Source: Nocardioides salarius (GTDB lineage Bacteria > Actinomycetota > Actinomycetes > Propionibacteriales > Nocardioidaceae). From it: a stretch of DNA of 64,000 nt. The translations under genes and the position numbers were made by a program. The notes beneath the pieces were generated by a model. That model saw nothing but the letters and a program-made list of their open reading frames with translations, ran no database searches and was not told where the DNA came from. This document shows positions 35,351 through 45,169 of the stretch, piece by piece. How positions within the stretch are numbered: the first letter of the stretch is position 1; each line of letters opens with the position of its first letter. The stretch is from assembly GCF_016907435.1 (NCBI RefSeq), contig NZ_JAFBBZ010000001.1, positions 1,488,001 through 1,552,000 of the forward strand, written 5' to 3'.

Positions 35351-36316
35351 TCAGCCGGCCTCGCGCAGGCGGTCGGCATTGTCGCGATACCACTCCACCG
35401 TCGACTCGAGTCCCTCTCGCAGACCGATGCGTGCCTCCCAGCCTGCCTCGCGGAGCTTAGTGACGTCGAGCAGCTTCTGCGGGGTGCCGTCGGGCGTGGA
35501 GGTGTCCCACTCGGTGGAACCCTCGAAGCCGGTCACCTCGGCGATCATCTCCGCGATGTGCTTGATGGTCGTGTCCTTGCCCGTACCGACATTGACCTGC
35601 TCCGGTCCGTCGTAGCGATCGAGCAGGTGCAGACAGGCGTCGGCCATGTCGTCAACGTGCAGGAACTCGCGCCGGTCCCCCAGTTCGTGACGGTCTCAGC
35701 CCCGGATCGCGCAGCCTCGTCATAGCGGCGGTTCAGCGCCGGCAGCACGTGGCTGCCGGTCGGAGAGAAGTTGTCGCCCGGCCCGTACAGGTTGGTAGGC
35801 ATCGCCGAGATCCACGGCAGACCGTGCTGTCGCCGGACAGCCTTCACCCCAAGGATGCACGCGATCTTGGCGATCGCGTAGGCGTCCTTCATCGGCTCGA
35901 GGTGGCCGGTGAGCGGGGAGTCCGCGGTGATCGGCTGCTCGGCCAGCTTCGGGTAGATCCAGAACGAACCGAGGAACAGCAGCCGCTCGACGCCGGCTTC
36001 GAGGGCAGCGTCCATGACGTTGGTCTGGATGCGCAGGTTCTCGGAGATGAAGTCCATGGGTTACGTGCTGATTGCCAGCATGCCGACGACCTTGGCGGCC
36101 GCCAGGACGACATCACGGGGTCGAGCGCTTCGAAAAGAAGGCAAAGACCGCGTCGCGGTCCCGCAGATCCAGCTCGCACGCCGTCCGTCCGACCAGCGAT
36201 GTGAAGCCGCCCCGCTCCATGCGCCGCCAGATCGCCGACCCCACGAGGCCCCGGTGACCCGGGACGTACGTCGTTGCAGTCCGGTCGATCGGCTCGCGAG
36301 ACGGCGACTCAGACAC
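35351..36316 (-). pseudogene. Decayed second copy of fcl
   Basis: The region aligns end to end with intact fcl but is broken at least three times. A frameshift near 36120 ends the N-terminal piece at RSTP-stop. At 36060 the codon for Tyr of NNTYPVEF is TAA. Near 35675 ten bases (ggcgcggcgt in the intact copy) are missing, shifting the frame. The 3' third (from about 35647 down) is still a clean reading frame. The start equivalent is a GTG at 36316 overlapping the gmd copy, as in the intact pair. It cannot give a full-length fucose synthase. Confidence 0.9.
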
Positions 36317-37380
36317 CGGTGACCCCGAGGTCGCCGACCTGCGGCCAGACGGGCCATGACCATGTCGTACCACGGACGACCCTCGTGCTGGAGGGCTTCG
36401 ATGTCGGCGTCCACCATGATGCGAGAGAGCTCGTCAGTCTGCACCTGCGCCTTCCAGTCGAGCCGCTCTTGAGCCTTCGAGGCGCCCCCCCCCCCCCCCC
36501 CCCCCCCGTCAGCGTCAACCTCGGTCGGACGCAGGAAGCGCTCGTCGAACCGCACGTACTTCTCCCAGTTCAGACCAGCGTGATCAAACGCTGTGACAAC
36601 GAGGTCGCGCACGGTGAAGTCCCCGCCGGTGGCAAGCACGAAGTCCTCGGGCTCGTCCGCTTGTAGCATCCGCCACATGCCCTCTACATACTCAGGCGCG
36701 AAACCCCAGTCGCGGATCTCGTCGAGGTTGCCCAGGTAGAGGTGGTGCTCCAGGCGCGCCAGGATGCGTGCCACGGCACGCGTGATCTTGCGAGCGACGA
36801 GAATCTCTCGACGGCGGGGTGGCTCGTGGTTGAAGAGCATGCCGCTGGTGGCGAACATCCCGAAACCTTCGCGGTAGTTGCAAGTCACCCGGTAGGCGTC
36901 GACCTTCGCGGACCCGTACGGGGAGCGCGGGTAGAACGGACCGTCCTCGTTCTGCGGCGGCGGCCTCGCACCGATCACCTCCGAACTCGACGCTTGGTAC
37001 TACTTGCAGTACACCCCAGCCAGGCGGACGGCCTCGGGCGGCCGCGTGGCGCCGACGCCGACGCCGGTAGTGTCGCCAGCATGTTCGGGCTCGTCGAATC
37101 TGACCCGCACGTGCGACTGGGCGCCGAGGTTGTAGACCTCGTCAGGGTCGATCTTGTGGAGCAACGTGACGAGGCGCGCTTCGTCAGAGCCATAGTGCAG
37201 GAAGTGCTTGGCCCCCTCGGCCTGCGGGTCCTGGTAAAGGTGGTCAAGGCGACCGATGTTGAAAGTAGAGGCACGCTGTATAGGCCCATGCACCTCGTAG
37301 CCCTTACCGAGCAAGAGCACGGCCAGATAGGAGCCGTCCTGGCCGGTGATGCCGGCGATGCCGGTGATAAACGCCCGGAT
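36309..37380 (-). pseudogene. Decayed second copy of gmd with poly-G tract
   Basis: Aligns with intact gmd over its full length. Lesions: the start codon is ATC at 37380; the GITGQDG region has an in-frame three-residue duplication (ITGIAGITG); two residues are lost in the HYGSDEARL region; a TAG replaces Tyr in the CKYYQASSS motif near 37000; and LVGD of the intact enzyme is replaced by a run of eight Gly encoded by G23 (36485-36507). Conserved motifs around these are retained ([26 protein letters not shown]). The copy is non-functional unless read through. Confidence 0.9.
36485..36507. repeat. Homopolymer of 23 C (G on the coding strand)
   Basis: An uninterrupted run of 23 C lies in the gmd pseudogene, encoding part of an eight-glycine stretch on the minus strand. 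The intact gmd has no such tract at this site. Such a run is prone to slippage and could form a G-quadruplex; it could also be an assembly artefact. Confidence 0.85.
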
Positions 37381-37682
37381 GTGATTGCTTTGATCGTAGT
37401 GCATGACAGGGGGTAACTGAGGGTATGCCGAGGAAGACCCAGGCCAACGGAGACCTACCCAGACGCCCAGCACTGCGATGACTGCCCCACCCCCCTCGCT
37501 CCGTTGCGCACACGGCAATACTAGGACCCCACCCCCTCTCCATCGAAACATGGCGCTGGAAGTGTCCGACTGACGTTGAACCCGCGATGCTTAATGCAAT
37601 ACAGGGCAACCAACAAGGAACTCTCCTAGTATAGATAAACAATGACCTGACACCACTCCAAGATACAACGCTGGGAGCATGA
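37381..37682. other. Intergenic leader of the AT-richer EPS block
   Basis: This 302-bp stretch separates the gmd relic from the acetyltransferase gene. I see no gene in it. Composition falls from GC-rich to clearly AT-richer around 37550. The sequence tagtatagataaac (about 37628-37641) resembles a -10 region for the plus-strand acetyltransferase, about 45 bp before its ATG. Confidence 0.5.
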
Positions 37683-38282
37683 ATGACGCACAAGCCACGC
37701 AAAATTGCTAGCAAAGCCGTCCAAGCACTTAGGGCCTACGACCTAGGTCGAAAGGGGGTGACTCTTGGCGAGCGCAGCAGAGTACACGGAAATGTCATCG
37801 CATATCTCTACCCAGGGTCCAACGTCGAGATTGGCGCCAACGCAACCCTAGTCGCCCAAACTTCCCGCAATAGTCTCGAAGCTCGCGGTCCCATAATTCT
37901 ACGCACCAATTCATCGTCCGCTCGTATCTACATCGGCGACGACACGGGGATAACATCAAGTACAATAAGCGCCTCATCTCAGATCACTATTGGAAAACGT
38001 GTGTTGATCGGGGGTGGAGTCATCATCACCGACTCTGACCATCACATTATCGATGCAGCCCCAGCTTCGCGTAGAAGATACGCTGGCCCCGAAGAACCGC
38101 AAGTAAGGGATGCCATACACATCGAAGATGACGCGTTCGTTGGCGCTAGGACGATTGTCCTGAAAGGCGTACGGATAGGAAAAGGATCCGTCATTGGAGC
38201 GGGGTCAGTAGTTGTAAGTGACATCCCCCAGCACTCTTTGGCCGCCGGAAACCCTTGCAAAGTCATACGTGGACTCCGATAG
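37683..38282 (+). CDS. Hexapeptide-repeat O-acetyltransferase
   Basis: A 199-aa left-handed beta-helix acyltransferase, similar to sugar O-acetyltransferases of EPS loci. Hexapeptide repeats are seen as [20 protein letters not shown] and later [20 protein letters not shown], then [15 protein letters not shown]; the catalytic His lies in TDSDHH. It probably acetylates an EPS sugar using acetyl-CoA. The coding region is less GC-biased than the flanks. It is the only plus-strand gene of the AT-richer block. Confidence 0.85.
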   Translation: MTHKPRKIASKAVQALRAYDLGRKGVTLGERSRVHGNVIAYLYPGSNVEIGANATLVAQTSRNSLEARGPIILRTNSSSARIYIGDDTGITSSTISASSQITIGKRVLIGGGVIITDSDHHIIDAAPASRRRYAGPEEPQVRDAIHIEDDAFVGARTIVLKGVRIGKGSVIGAGSVVVSDIPQHSLAAGNPCKVIRGLR

Positions 38283-38345
38283 GTCCCAACGCGCTAATTG
38301 ACCCCCTCGGTCCAAGTCACTAGTACGAAACGCCCGCCTCCAAGT

Positions 38346-39497
38346 TCACGCACGGGGACTGAAAGATCGATACAAAGCATCCAGTCTCTGCCGTTGATAA
38401 GCATCCGAAAAATGCCTGGCCGCGAGCTCGCGACAGCCATCAACAAACGAACCATACCTGTGCTCCGACAATATTTCGCTGACGGCCCTCACTACTGCAT
38501 TCGGTTCATCATCGGGAACGACTATCCCTGCGCCAAATTCTCTCACCACCGTGGCCAATGCCGACGACTCTGGCACGACACAGGGCTTCCCTAACGATAT
38601 CGCGAGCACGAGCACGTTACCCCATGGTTCAGAATCTGCGGTCAAAACAAATACTTGGCACTTAGAAACTCGCTGGGCGACTTCTGCTCCTGGAATGGCT
38701 CCTTCGTATCGAAGCCTACCCGGCCCCGGAGATCGAGAGAGCTCCGACACCATTTCGAGCAGTAGTGGAAGTTCTCCGCCGTCGGGCCCCACCACGCAGA
38801 AATCCCAATTCAAGCCTTCTCGTTTGGCAGTGCGGGCCGCCTGACCAAAGACCGAAACACGCTTACGTGGGTGCAAGCGTGCCAACCAGAGGAGTTCAGG
38901 CGGGCCGCCGTCTTCATCAAGCAGCGACATATGATCGCGACCATCAAGTAGTGGCGTTGGGTTCCCGAGAATCATGAGCGGCGGGCAGCTCGCTCCGAAC
39001 CAAGCGCGCAGCTGTTCGGCTTCGACGTCGGTGAGCGCGATCACAATCTTGGACGCACGCGCAAGGTTACGCAACGGCAAATCTACTAGCGCATGCTTTC
39101 TAGACGTCCTAGAGGTCAGCATCCCGTGAGGCTGTAAGATAACGGATGTACCAGTCAAACGCGCGACCAACAACGAAAATACAGGTATGGCCTCCCTCGC
39201 GAATGAGATATGTACAACGTGGGCGCGCCGCACAGCCTTCCATATTTTTAACGCCAAGCGTGATGAGAAAGCAGTGACAAAAGGAAGTGATGGGATCAAC
39301 GAACGGACCGATGAGCCGCCCACTTTGCGACCGAGCGGAGCATCGTCCGCGAAGTGGCCACACAGAACGTTCACATGATGCCCAGCTCCACTACCAATAC
39401 GCGCCTGATTAACAGCCGTATCGAACGGCCCCCCGTACGTGCCTGTGGCACTACCGATGGCGACTATCCGCAACACTTCGGTCATTGAGTGGCTCAC
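38346..39497 (-). CDS. GT4-like glycosyltransferase
   Basis: A 383-aa GT-B-fold retaining glycosyltransferase for polysaccharide repeat-unit assembly at the membrane. N-terminal IGSATGTYGGPFDTAVNQA, then AHVVHISFA and LQPHGML; the C-terminal donor domain has LLWLARLHPRKRVSVF and TADSEPWGNVLVLAISLGKP with the conserved Glu. GTG at 39497 overlaps the preceding stop by four bases, favouring coupled translation; an ATG four codons later is the alternative. It is the last gene of the minus-strand EPS operon. Confidence 0.87.
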   Translation of the reverse strand: MSHSMTEVLRIVAIGSATGTYGGPFDTAVNQARIGSGAGHHVNVLCGHFADDAPLGRKVGGSSVRSLIPSLPFVTAFSSRLALKIWKAVRRAHVVHISFAREAIPVFSLLVARLTGTSVILQPHGMLTSRTSRKHALVDLPLRNLARASKIVIALTDVEAEQLRAWFGASCPPLMILGNPTPLLDGRDHMSLLDEDGGPPELLWLARLHPRKRVSVFGQAARTAKREGLNWDFCVVGPDGGELPLLLEMVSELSRSPGPGRLRYEGAIPGAEVAQRVSKCQVFVLTADSEPWGNVLVLAISLGKPCVVPESSALATVVREFGAGIVVPDDEPNAVVRAVSEILSEHRYGSFVDGCRELAARHFSDAYQRQRLDALYRSFSPRA

Positions 39498-40729
39498 TCG
39501 ACCGAGGAGGTTGAACTGACAGCGCCAAGAACGCCGCGACGGAAGGCGGCCCAGCTGTTCTGAACCGCCAACTTAGAGGCCGCAGAACTCATGGCATCCA
39601 ACTTGCTGCGCTCGGAGTCGAGAACAGACAACCGATCTACCATGCTTTCTCCAGAGCCAACGTCCATAATAAGGCCCGCGCCGCCGAGAGCTAAGTCTTC
39701 ACAGCCGGTACCGCGGGTGATCACTACGGGCAACCCGGCGCTCATCGCCTCGGAGACCACGAGCGAACGCCCTTCGACATAACTAGGCGCGACCAGAACG
39801 TCATGTTCAAGCATCCGCCTTTGCACCATTGCGTGGGATTGAGGTCCTAGGTATTGAACCTGAGAAAGGAAATCGCGGAGACCAGGCGGGGACACCGCAG
39901 GCAAGCGCCCGATAACGGTCAGATCTACTTTGCCACGCAGAGCTTCGTTCCAAGCGCTCATGAGTACGGGGAAACCCTTCATGAGGTCCAGCCGTCCCAC
40001 GTACAAGACCTTCAACTTCGCAGTCTGCGGAGAGATCGATGAGGTGCGCTGGACTGGGGGTGGACAACCATATGGAACATGCACCGTCTTGCCCTGAAAC
40101 GCGGTCCGCTTCACACTCTCAAGAACCTGGGTGCTTGGACAAACCGCTACCTGTGCGTACTCCAACTCTTGGTCGGCACGAACGTTGGCGACCACGTCGC
40201 GGCCCCGAGAAGCAATGGGATTGTGCCACTGAGGGTATTGCTCTTGAGCGGCCTCCGAGATTTCATAGGCAGTCTCCCAGTGAGCATGATGCACCTCTAA
40301 GACGCGACCAATACCCAGGCGGCTAGCCAACTCGAAACTCTGCGATGAGTGACTCGAATAACCGTAGACCGCGGAGGCCGCCGACGCTGAAAGGGTGGCT
40401 GCCGATCTCCGATCAACATGTGACGAGACCCAGTCGATTCCGAAACGGCCGTACATTGCGGCAGTTCGCGCGCGATCGCTCTTCCCGTGAAGTAACAAAA
40501 GTCGCCAGATCTCAGGGAGCGGCCGACTAGATAAATATCTGCTTTCGGGCACATCGTACATCCTCGACTGAAAAAGATGGCCCAAGTGGTTCGCGGCGCT
40601 TCCGGAACTGAACCCGATACCGGTAACGAACATCTCCAACTTGTCGGCTTCTACGAGAGCACGAATGACTTGCTTCACGTTGGCATTCCCCGTCGGATGC
40701 AGCAGGCGCACGAGGCCAGAATCAGTCAC
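39494..40729 (-). CDS. GT4-like glycosyltransferase
   Basis: A 411-aa GT-B glycosyltransferase. The donor domain shows KLKVLYVGRLDLMKGFPVLM and VAPSYVEGRSLVVSEAMSAG with the E-x7-E-like pair; the acceptor domain has VYGYSSHSSQSFELASRLG and VLEVHHAHWET. GTG at 40729 overlaps the flippase stop by eight bases. It belongs to the minus-strand EPS operon and likely adds a sugar to the lipid-linked oligosaccharide; donor and acceptor are unknown. Confidence 0.87.
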   Translation of the reverse strand: MTDSGLVRLLHPTGNANVKQVIRALVEADKLEMFVTGIGFSSGSAANHLGHLFQSRMYDVPESRYLSSRPLPEIWRLLLLHGKSDRARTAAMYGRFGIDWVSSHVDRRSAATLSASAASAVYGYSSHSSQSFELASRLGIGRVLEVHHAHWETAYEISEAAQEQYPQWHNPIASRGRDVVANVRADQELEYAQVAVCPSTQVLESVKRTAFQGKTVHVPYGCPPPVQRTSSISPQTAKLKVLYVGRLDLMKGFPVLMSAWNEALRGKVDLTVIGRLPAVSPPGLRDFLSQVQYLGPQSHAMVQRRMLEHDVLVAPSYVEGRSLVVSEAMSAGLPVVITRGTGCEDLALGGAGLIMDVGSGESMVDRLSVLDSERSKLDAMSSAASKLAVQNSWAAFRRGVLGAVSSTSSVE

Positions 40730-41981
40730 TCGGGCACTCTATACCAACGGAACGCCGGATGCCCCCGTATGCCACAACAGATTGGGAAAGAAGTGATGGT
40801 GCGGCTTGGGCCGCCATCCACCAGGCCGCGCCAATCGTGGTTTCGATATTCAGAACAAGCAGGCCAGTCACAGCCCATGCAACAGTTAGAGGGACATAAA
40901 CCCACGAGTACGCAACCCATCCTCTTGCCTGATTGAGCACCCTCAGGGAATCGCCTAGACCGATAGCAGCAGTTCCCACTGCAACGACCAAGAAAGGCGT
41001 GCCCAACCCCTCGTATCCGGACCCGAGTATCACAAGGAAATATTCCGAAAACATCCAAGACAGTGCAACAATCAGTGCCGCAACCAAAAAGTACGCACCC
41101 AAGAACACCGCATAGCCCCGGATGACAGCATGAACGGAACCACCTATCCTGGCAACATGTCCCGAGCCAATGTTGATCACGATCGAGCCAACAACGGCAA
41201 ATACCAGCGCGACACGCGACAAGGCACTCACCTCCGCGAGAACGACTGCTCCTCCCATCACCGCTAGACCGACCGTGAGCACCTGAGTTTGTAGGACAAT
41301 CGCGAGATTCATCGGGAAGGTCGCGCGTCGGCTACGCATAAAATCTGGCACGTATGACTGGTATCCCACACTTCGCCTCGGCAGAATGTATTCGGGTCGC
41401 CAGAGCAATGCAGACTCAAGAACAGCTTCCCCGAACAGGATGCAAACGGCGAGATACACGCTCAAAGAATCGACGCCCCAGAGCGCTGCCACGGTAGCCA
41501 ATCTGCAAGCTGCGCCAACGAGCTGCACGCCTTGCAACTCGAAGTATCGACCACTTAGGCGATACTCTACGTGAACTATCGTCCTAATAGCATTGGGGAA
41601 GGATACCGCCAGCAGCAGGACCAGAAGCAGGAGTGATTCTCCTGCCCCTAAGCCGATCGCCGTTAGAGTGTAGGCGGTCACCACGGAAACCATAAGAACT
41701 AAAGGCAGCAAGCGGAGAAGCCTAAATCGCAAAGCGGCCGCTAGGACATCACTAGTAGTCCCACCGGTTCTCAGTTCCTTCGCGCCGCGATGAAGGATTA
41801 CGCTCGCCAATCCAGACTCGGAGAGCAACACCAAGGCTGCTAGGGCTGTGGAAATGACTGCGTAGGCGGCGTACCCCTCCTTGGTCAGCGCGCGGACGAC
41901 GACGACGCCCGTGGCCAGGTTTAATGCCTGCACCCCCCCTTGGCGAATCAGAAACCTGACTAATTTGTACGCGCGCCTCAA
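40722..41981 (-). CDS. Wzx-like oligosaccharide flippase
   Basis: A 419-aa integral membrane protein with about 12 hydrophobic segments, fitting the MATE/PST flippases that move lipid-linked repeat units across the membrane. The N-terminal RFLIRQGGVQALNLATGVVV and VVRALTKEGYAAYAVIS stretch is typical. The start appears to be TTG at 41981, overlapping the upstream glycosyltransferase stop by four bases (TTGA). Low-GC relative to flanking chromosome. With the Wzy-like protein it marks a Wzx/Wzy pathway. Confidence 0.85.
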   Translation of the reverse strand: MRRAYKLVRFLIRQGGVQALNLATGVVVVRALTKEGYAAYAVISTALAALVLLSESGLASVILHRGAKELRTGGTTSDVLAAALRFRLLRLLPLVLMVSVVTAYTLTAIGLGAGESLLLLVLLLAVSFPNAIRTIVHVEYRLSGRYFELQGVQLVGAACRLATVAALWGVDSLSVYLAVCILFGEAVLESALLWRPEYILPRRSVGYQSYVPDFMRSRRATFPMNLAIVLQTQVLTVGLAVMGGAVVLAEVSALSRVALVFAVVGSIVINIGSGHVARIGGSVHAVIRGYAVFLGAYFLVAALIVALSWMFSEYFLVILGSGYEGLGTPFLVVAVGTAAIGLGDSLRVLNQARGWVAYSWVYVPLTVAWAVTGLLVLNIETTIGAAWWMAAQAAPSLLSQSVVAYGGIRRSVGIECPSD

Positions 41982-43033
41982 TGCCTACGCCTACGCCTGT
42001 CGATTTTCCAGCGTCGTGATTGCGCCACGACCTCCCTGAACAGCTGTTCGTACTCATCCACAACGGCCGGTCGACTTCTCCGCGCTAAGTGCGCGCGCAG
42101 CGAGTCACTCATCTGGCCCGTTCTGACGGAAACAACCAGGCTGCGAATCGCAGCCCCGAGTTGTGCAGTGTTCCCAGGTTCCACGACGGTTCCGTGTCCG
42201 CTCAACGCCTCAGGCAGCCCACCGTCGCGAGACACCACCACGCGGCAGCCTGCGGCCAAGGCTTCCAGGACGACAAGGCCATATGGCTCACCCCAATTCG
42301 ACGGGACGACCAGGATGTCTGCTCGTCTCATACAATCCTGGACCCGGTTCTGCGGAAGTTGACCAAGGAAACGAGTCCGTTGGTCAATCCTCAGGTACTC
42401 AGCCAACTTTCGTGCGTCTGCCAGGCAAGGACCTTCGCCCACAATGACTAGATTCACGTCTTTCGGAAGCACATTCGCCGATTCTGCGAACGCTCTGAGC
42501 AGCACATCTACGCCTTTCCCAGGCAGCATCCTTCCAACGAACAAGATATCTCTTCTTTGTGATTCAATGACCGCATTTGCATTATCCGGAACCTCGTTGT
42601 AAAAATTATGGATAACGAGTCCACTGCGGCCGGAGCGTCGTTGTAATTCATGACTGACGTAAACATCGCATGATTTACTAAACACCCAAGTCTTAAGGTT
42701 TGATCGTAAATCGTTGGTTTGGGCAGTTCGAGTGAGATCGATATGATGAATATTCACTCGGCGTCGTCGGACGAACAAGCTTGTCCAGGACGAGCGCATC
42801 GCCGGCCCACTGTTCACGACAACTTCCGCTCGCAGAAGTTTGATTAGGTGAGTAATCCATTGACGACGCGAGATCACCCGAACGTGTCCCCCCAGCGCCA
42901 CTCCAGATTTACCAGGAACCATCACGGTTACATCGTGCCCGCGCCCATGGAGTTCGTCTGCTAGGCCCTCGGTGAAAGTTTCAATCCCGCCTCTGCTCGG
43001 CGGATACACTGGCGTGTTGATGAGAATCTTCAT
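41978..43033 (-). CDS. GT4 glycosyltransferase
   Basis: A 351-aa GT-B enzyme. The N-terminus MKILINTPVYPPSRGGIETF is the classic GT4 opening; the donor site shows ILFVGRMLPGKGVDVLLRAF and VVPSNWGEPYGLVVLEALAA. The C-terminus is very basic (RRWKIDRRRRRH), encoded by a small cctacg repeat. Its ATG lies 53 bp inside the end of the Wzy-like gene, an unusually long overlap. It contributes to EPS repeat-unit synthesis. Confidence 0.9.
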   Translation of the reverse strand: MKILINTPVYPPSRGGIETFTEGLADELHGRGHDVTVMVPGKSGVALGGHVRVISRRQWITHLIKLLRAEVVVNSGPAMRSSWTSLFVRRRRVNIHHIDLTRTAQTNDLRSNLKTWVFSKSCDVYVSHELQRRSGRSGLVIHNFYNEVPDNANAVIESQRRDILFVGRMLPGKGVDVLLRAFAESANVLPKDVNLVIVGEGPCLADARKLAEYLRIDQRTRFLGQLPQNRVQDCMRRADILVVPSNWGEPYGLVVLEALAAGCRVVVSRDGGLPEALSGHGTVVEPGNTAQLGAAIRSLVVSVRTGQMSDSLRAHLARRSRPAVVDEYEQLFREVVAQSRRWKIDRRRRRH

Positions 43034-44312
43034 CGTCGACTCCCTTCAACCGGTTCCGGGACTTGAATTCACTCGCGAGCCAAACAGCGATGATCGCCAC
43101 CGCGCCTTGAGTGCTGGGGTTCGTTGTGACGCTCCCCGCGACTAGTAGCACGCCAAGATATGTGGCGGTCAGATGCTGAGCCTCGGTCCAGTCACGTCGT
43201 CTCGTGGCGAGTATCAGCAGTAGGAGTCCAATAAAGGAGCGGAGGACGCCGAGCCAAAGACCAAGCACGCCCATCTCAGCCACCCAACGTGCCGAATCGT
43301 CTTCGATCCATTCGCCCGCAGAGCCGACGGCTCGCCCCGAAGACGAGTGAACTCCCAATCCGGAACCGAGAGGTTGGAGGTCAGTGACCAGGTACCCAAA
43401 AGCACTTGTCAATATCCGAAGCGCGGTGTTCTCACTGGAGGAGGCGGCGACGAATCTCTCTTGGAATGCGCCAGTTACGTTTGGCAGTAGAAAGCCAATG
43501 ATTGCTATGGTGACTGAGGCCGTTAAGGCGACACCGGCAAGCATTGGTAACCGGGTAGGTCGGGAAGACGCTCGGGCGCGGAGAACCCAAGCTATGACCA
43601 AAACTCCGCATATAAACACTGCGCCTCGAGAGCCACTCAATCCCAACATGGCGATAAGTAGGGTCGCACTAGTCAACTTCAGGACAGGGTTGCTCCACTT
43701 GGGCCAAAGCACCAGCAGCGATACTGTCGCAATGCCGCAAAAGGCGATCAGGCCGGCTGGCGCTGAGAAAGTGCCTGCTGCTCGAACAATATCGTCGGCG
43801 GTAGTGAAGTAGGCCTCTTCACCCCCCGTTTGTCTGTTCCAGGAGCTCGATCGGTCGCTAGATACTTGGACAATCACGAGCAACGTTTGGAGCGGCAAAA
43901 CCATCAAGACAACCCTTGGAATTAGGTCCGTTCGCAAGGGGCTAGCGGCGCTAAACAATAGAGCCAAGAGCAGGAGGGGAGCTATCATAGCCCGTAATCC
44001 GAGTGTTATCACCATCACGTCTACGTTCAAGGTGATGGACTGAAGGATTCCAAAACTAACTAGCGACACAGTCGCAAGAATGGTCCCAGCAGGTACGCCT
44101 CGTTTAAGAAAGAGGCCGAGGAGTACGGTTGTGACGATTAGATCCCGGAAGACGTACATTGGTCCGTCGAGGGAGGGAATCCATTTTCGTACAGCGCCCT
44201 CGAATATCCACAAAACCACGTAGAGAACTACTGTTGTATTTAGCAGTGTTTCAGAGTTTGCGCGCTCACTCGCCATCGCGCGAGCCATTCTCCGACCCGA
44301 GGGATGCGGCAT
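42981..44312 (-). CDS. Wzy-like polysaccharide polymerase/O-antigen ligase
   Basis: A 443-aa membrane protein with about ten hydrophobic segments and a large polar loop near residues 290-345 (SSENTALRILTSAFGYLVTD), as in Wzy/WaaL proteins. Polymerises or ligates lipid-linked repeats on the outer side. ATG at 44312 overlaps the GT2 stop by one base (TAATG). Its last 53 bp overlap the next gene, so the polar C-terminus (HQHASVSAEQRRD) may be partly a by-product of overlap. Family assignment rests on topology. Confidence 0.78.
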   Translation of the reverse strand: MPHPSGRRMARAMASERANSETLLNTTVVLYVVLWIFEGAVRKWIPSLDGPMYVFRDLIVTTVLLGLFLKRGVPAGTILATVSLVSFGILQSITLNVDVMVITLGLRAMIAPLLLLALLFSAASPLRTDLIPRVVLMVLPLQTLLVIVQVSSDRSSSWNRQTGGEEAYFTTADDIVRAAGTFSAPAGLIAFCGIATVSLLVLWPKWSNPVLKLTSATLLIAMLGLSGSRGAVFICGVLVIAWVLRARASSRPTRLPMLAGVALTASVTIAIIGFLLPNVTGAFQERFVAASSSENTALRILTSAFGYLVTDLQPLGSGLGVHSSSGRAVGSAGEWIEDDSARWVAEMGVLGLWLGVLRSFIGLLLLILATRRRDWTEAQHLTATYLGVLLVAGSVTTNPSTQGAVAIIAVWLASEFKSRNRLKGVDDEDSHQHASVSAEQRRD

Positions 44313-45169
44313 TACATTTGCCGTGCAATTCTCATCGAGTGTCGAAGGTAGGTTGCGGCGAAATAGATCGGCCAGAACAAGCCTCCGTGACGCCTGAGGT
44401 ACCTGGCTTGCGATCTCACTGGGAGCCCCTTTGGGGACAGCAGGTGTTTGAATCTTATTCGACGACTTAACTCGTTGTCCAGGTATGAACCCCGCGTGGA
44501 GTTTCGATCACAAATGCCTACATGGTTGGTCATTAAGTAGCAATTATAGCCATAACGCTTAACTCTCAGGCCATAATCTATGTCTGCATACGAATGAGCA
44601 AAGGCGCCATCCAGATCTCCTACGTCCGAGTACACCGCATGAGGAATCAGAACAAAATTTCCATTGAAGGTGTCTATCGACCTATTTGATGGACCGGCCG
44701 GACCAACTCTTTGAAGAGCAGTCGGTCGACGTCCTCGCAAGAGCAGACCACCATAAGTCGTTTCAGCACGATCATCACTGCCGCGAGTCGACCCTGCGAG
44801 CACACAGGGCCCAGGCAAGCTTTTATGTTGCTGCAACGATGAAATAATTGCGTCACTGTCAAGCTTCACATCGTCGTTCAGCATCAACAAAAAGTCCGGT
44901 TCTCGTTCGGCGGCAAGCCGCAACCCAAGACTCATGCTTCTAGCCCAGAATAGGTTACCGTCCGTGCGAACAACCCTGACCCAAGGGGCGTACGCTTCGG
45001 CGAGGGCGGCGGTGCCGTCGGTGCTCGCATCATCGACCAGTATCACGCCCAAGTCGTAGTCGATCCCTCTACCTAGCTGTTCGCTCAATCCGTCGAGGCA
45101 TTGGCGCGTCGTCTCTCGACGGTTGAAAGTCGTGACTACGACGTCGACCGAGGCCAGCTCACCGCCCAC
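44312..45169 (-). CDS. GT2-family glycosyltransferase
   Basis: A 285-aa GT-A inverting glycosyltransferase. SVDVVVTTFNRRETTRQCLD opens the nucleotide-binding fold, followed by VILVDDASTDGT, the metal-binding DD in FLLMLNDDVKLDSD, and ADIDYGLRVKRYGY with the catalytic-base region. A C-terminal amphipathic/hydrophobic stretch (FWPIYFAATYLRH) may attach it to the membrane. GTG start at 45169. It is the first gene of the AT-richer minus-strand EPS operon; the promoter must lie in the 162 bp before cysN's end. Confidence 0.9.
   Translation of the reverse strand: MGGELASVDVVVTTFNRRETTRQCLDGLSEQLGRGIDYDLGVILVDDASTDGTAALAEAYAPWVRVVRTDGNLFWARSMSLGLRLAAEREPDFLLMLNDDVKLDSDAIISSLQQHKSLPGPCVLAGSTRGSDDRAETTYGGLLLRGRRPTALQRVGPAGPSNRSIDTFNGNFVLIPHAVYSDVGDLDGAFAHSYADIDYGLRVKRYGYNCYLMTNHVGICDRNSTRGSYLDNELSRRIRFKHLLSPKGLPVRSQARYLRRHGGLFWPIYFAATYLRHSMRIARQM

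Noticed and set aside
35351..35647. A 98-residue frame as an independent small epimerase
   Set aside because: It is the intact 3' third of the fcl relic and lacks the cofactor-binding half.
36061..36978. A 305-residue open frame across the gmd/fcl relic as a real gene
   Set aside because: It is an out-of-frame join of the gmd and fcl copies after the poly-G tract; the C-terminal part is not homologous in frame.
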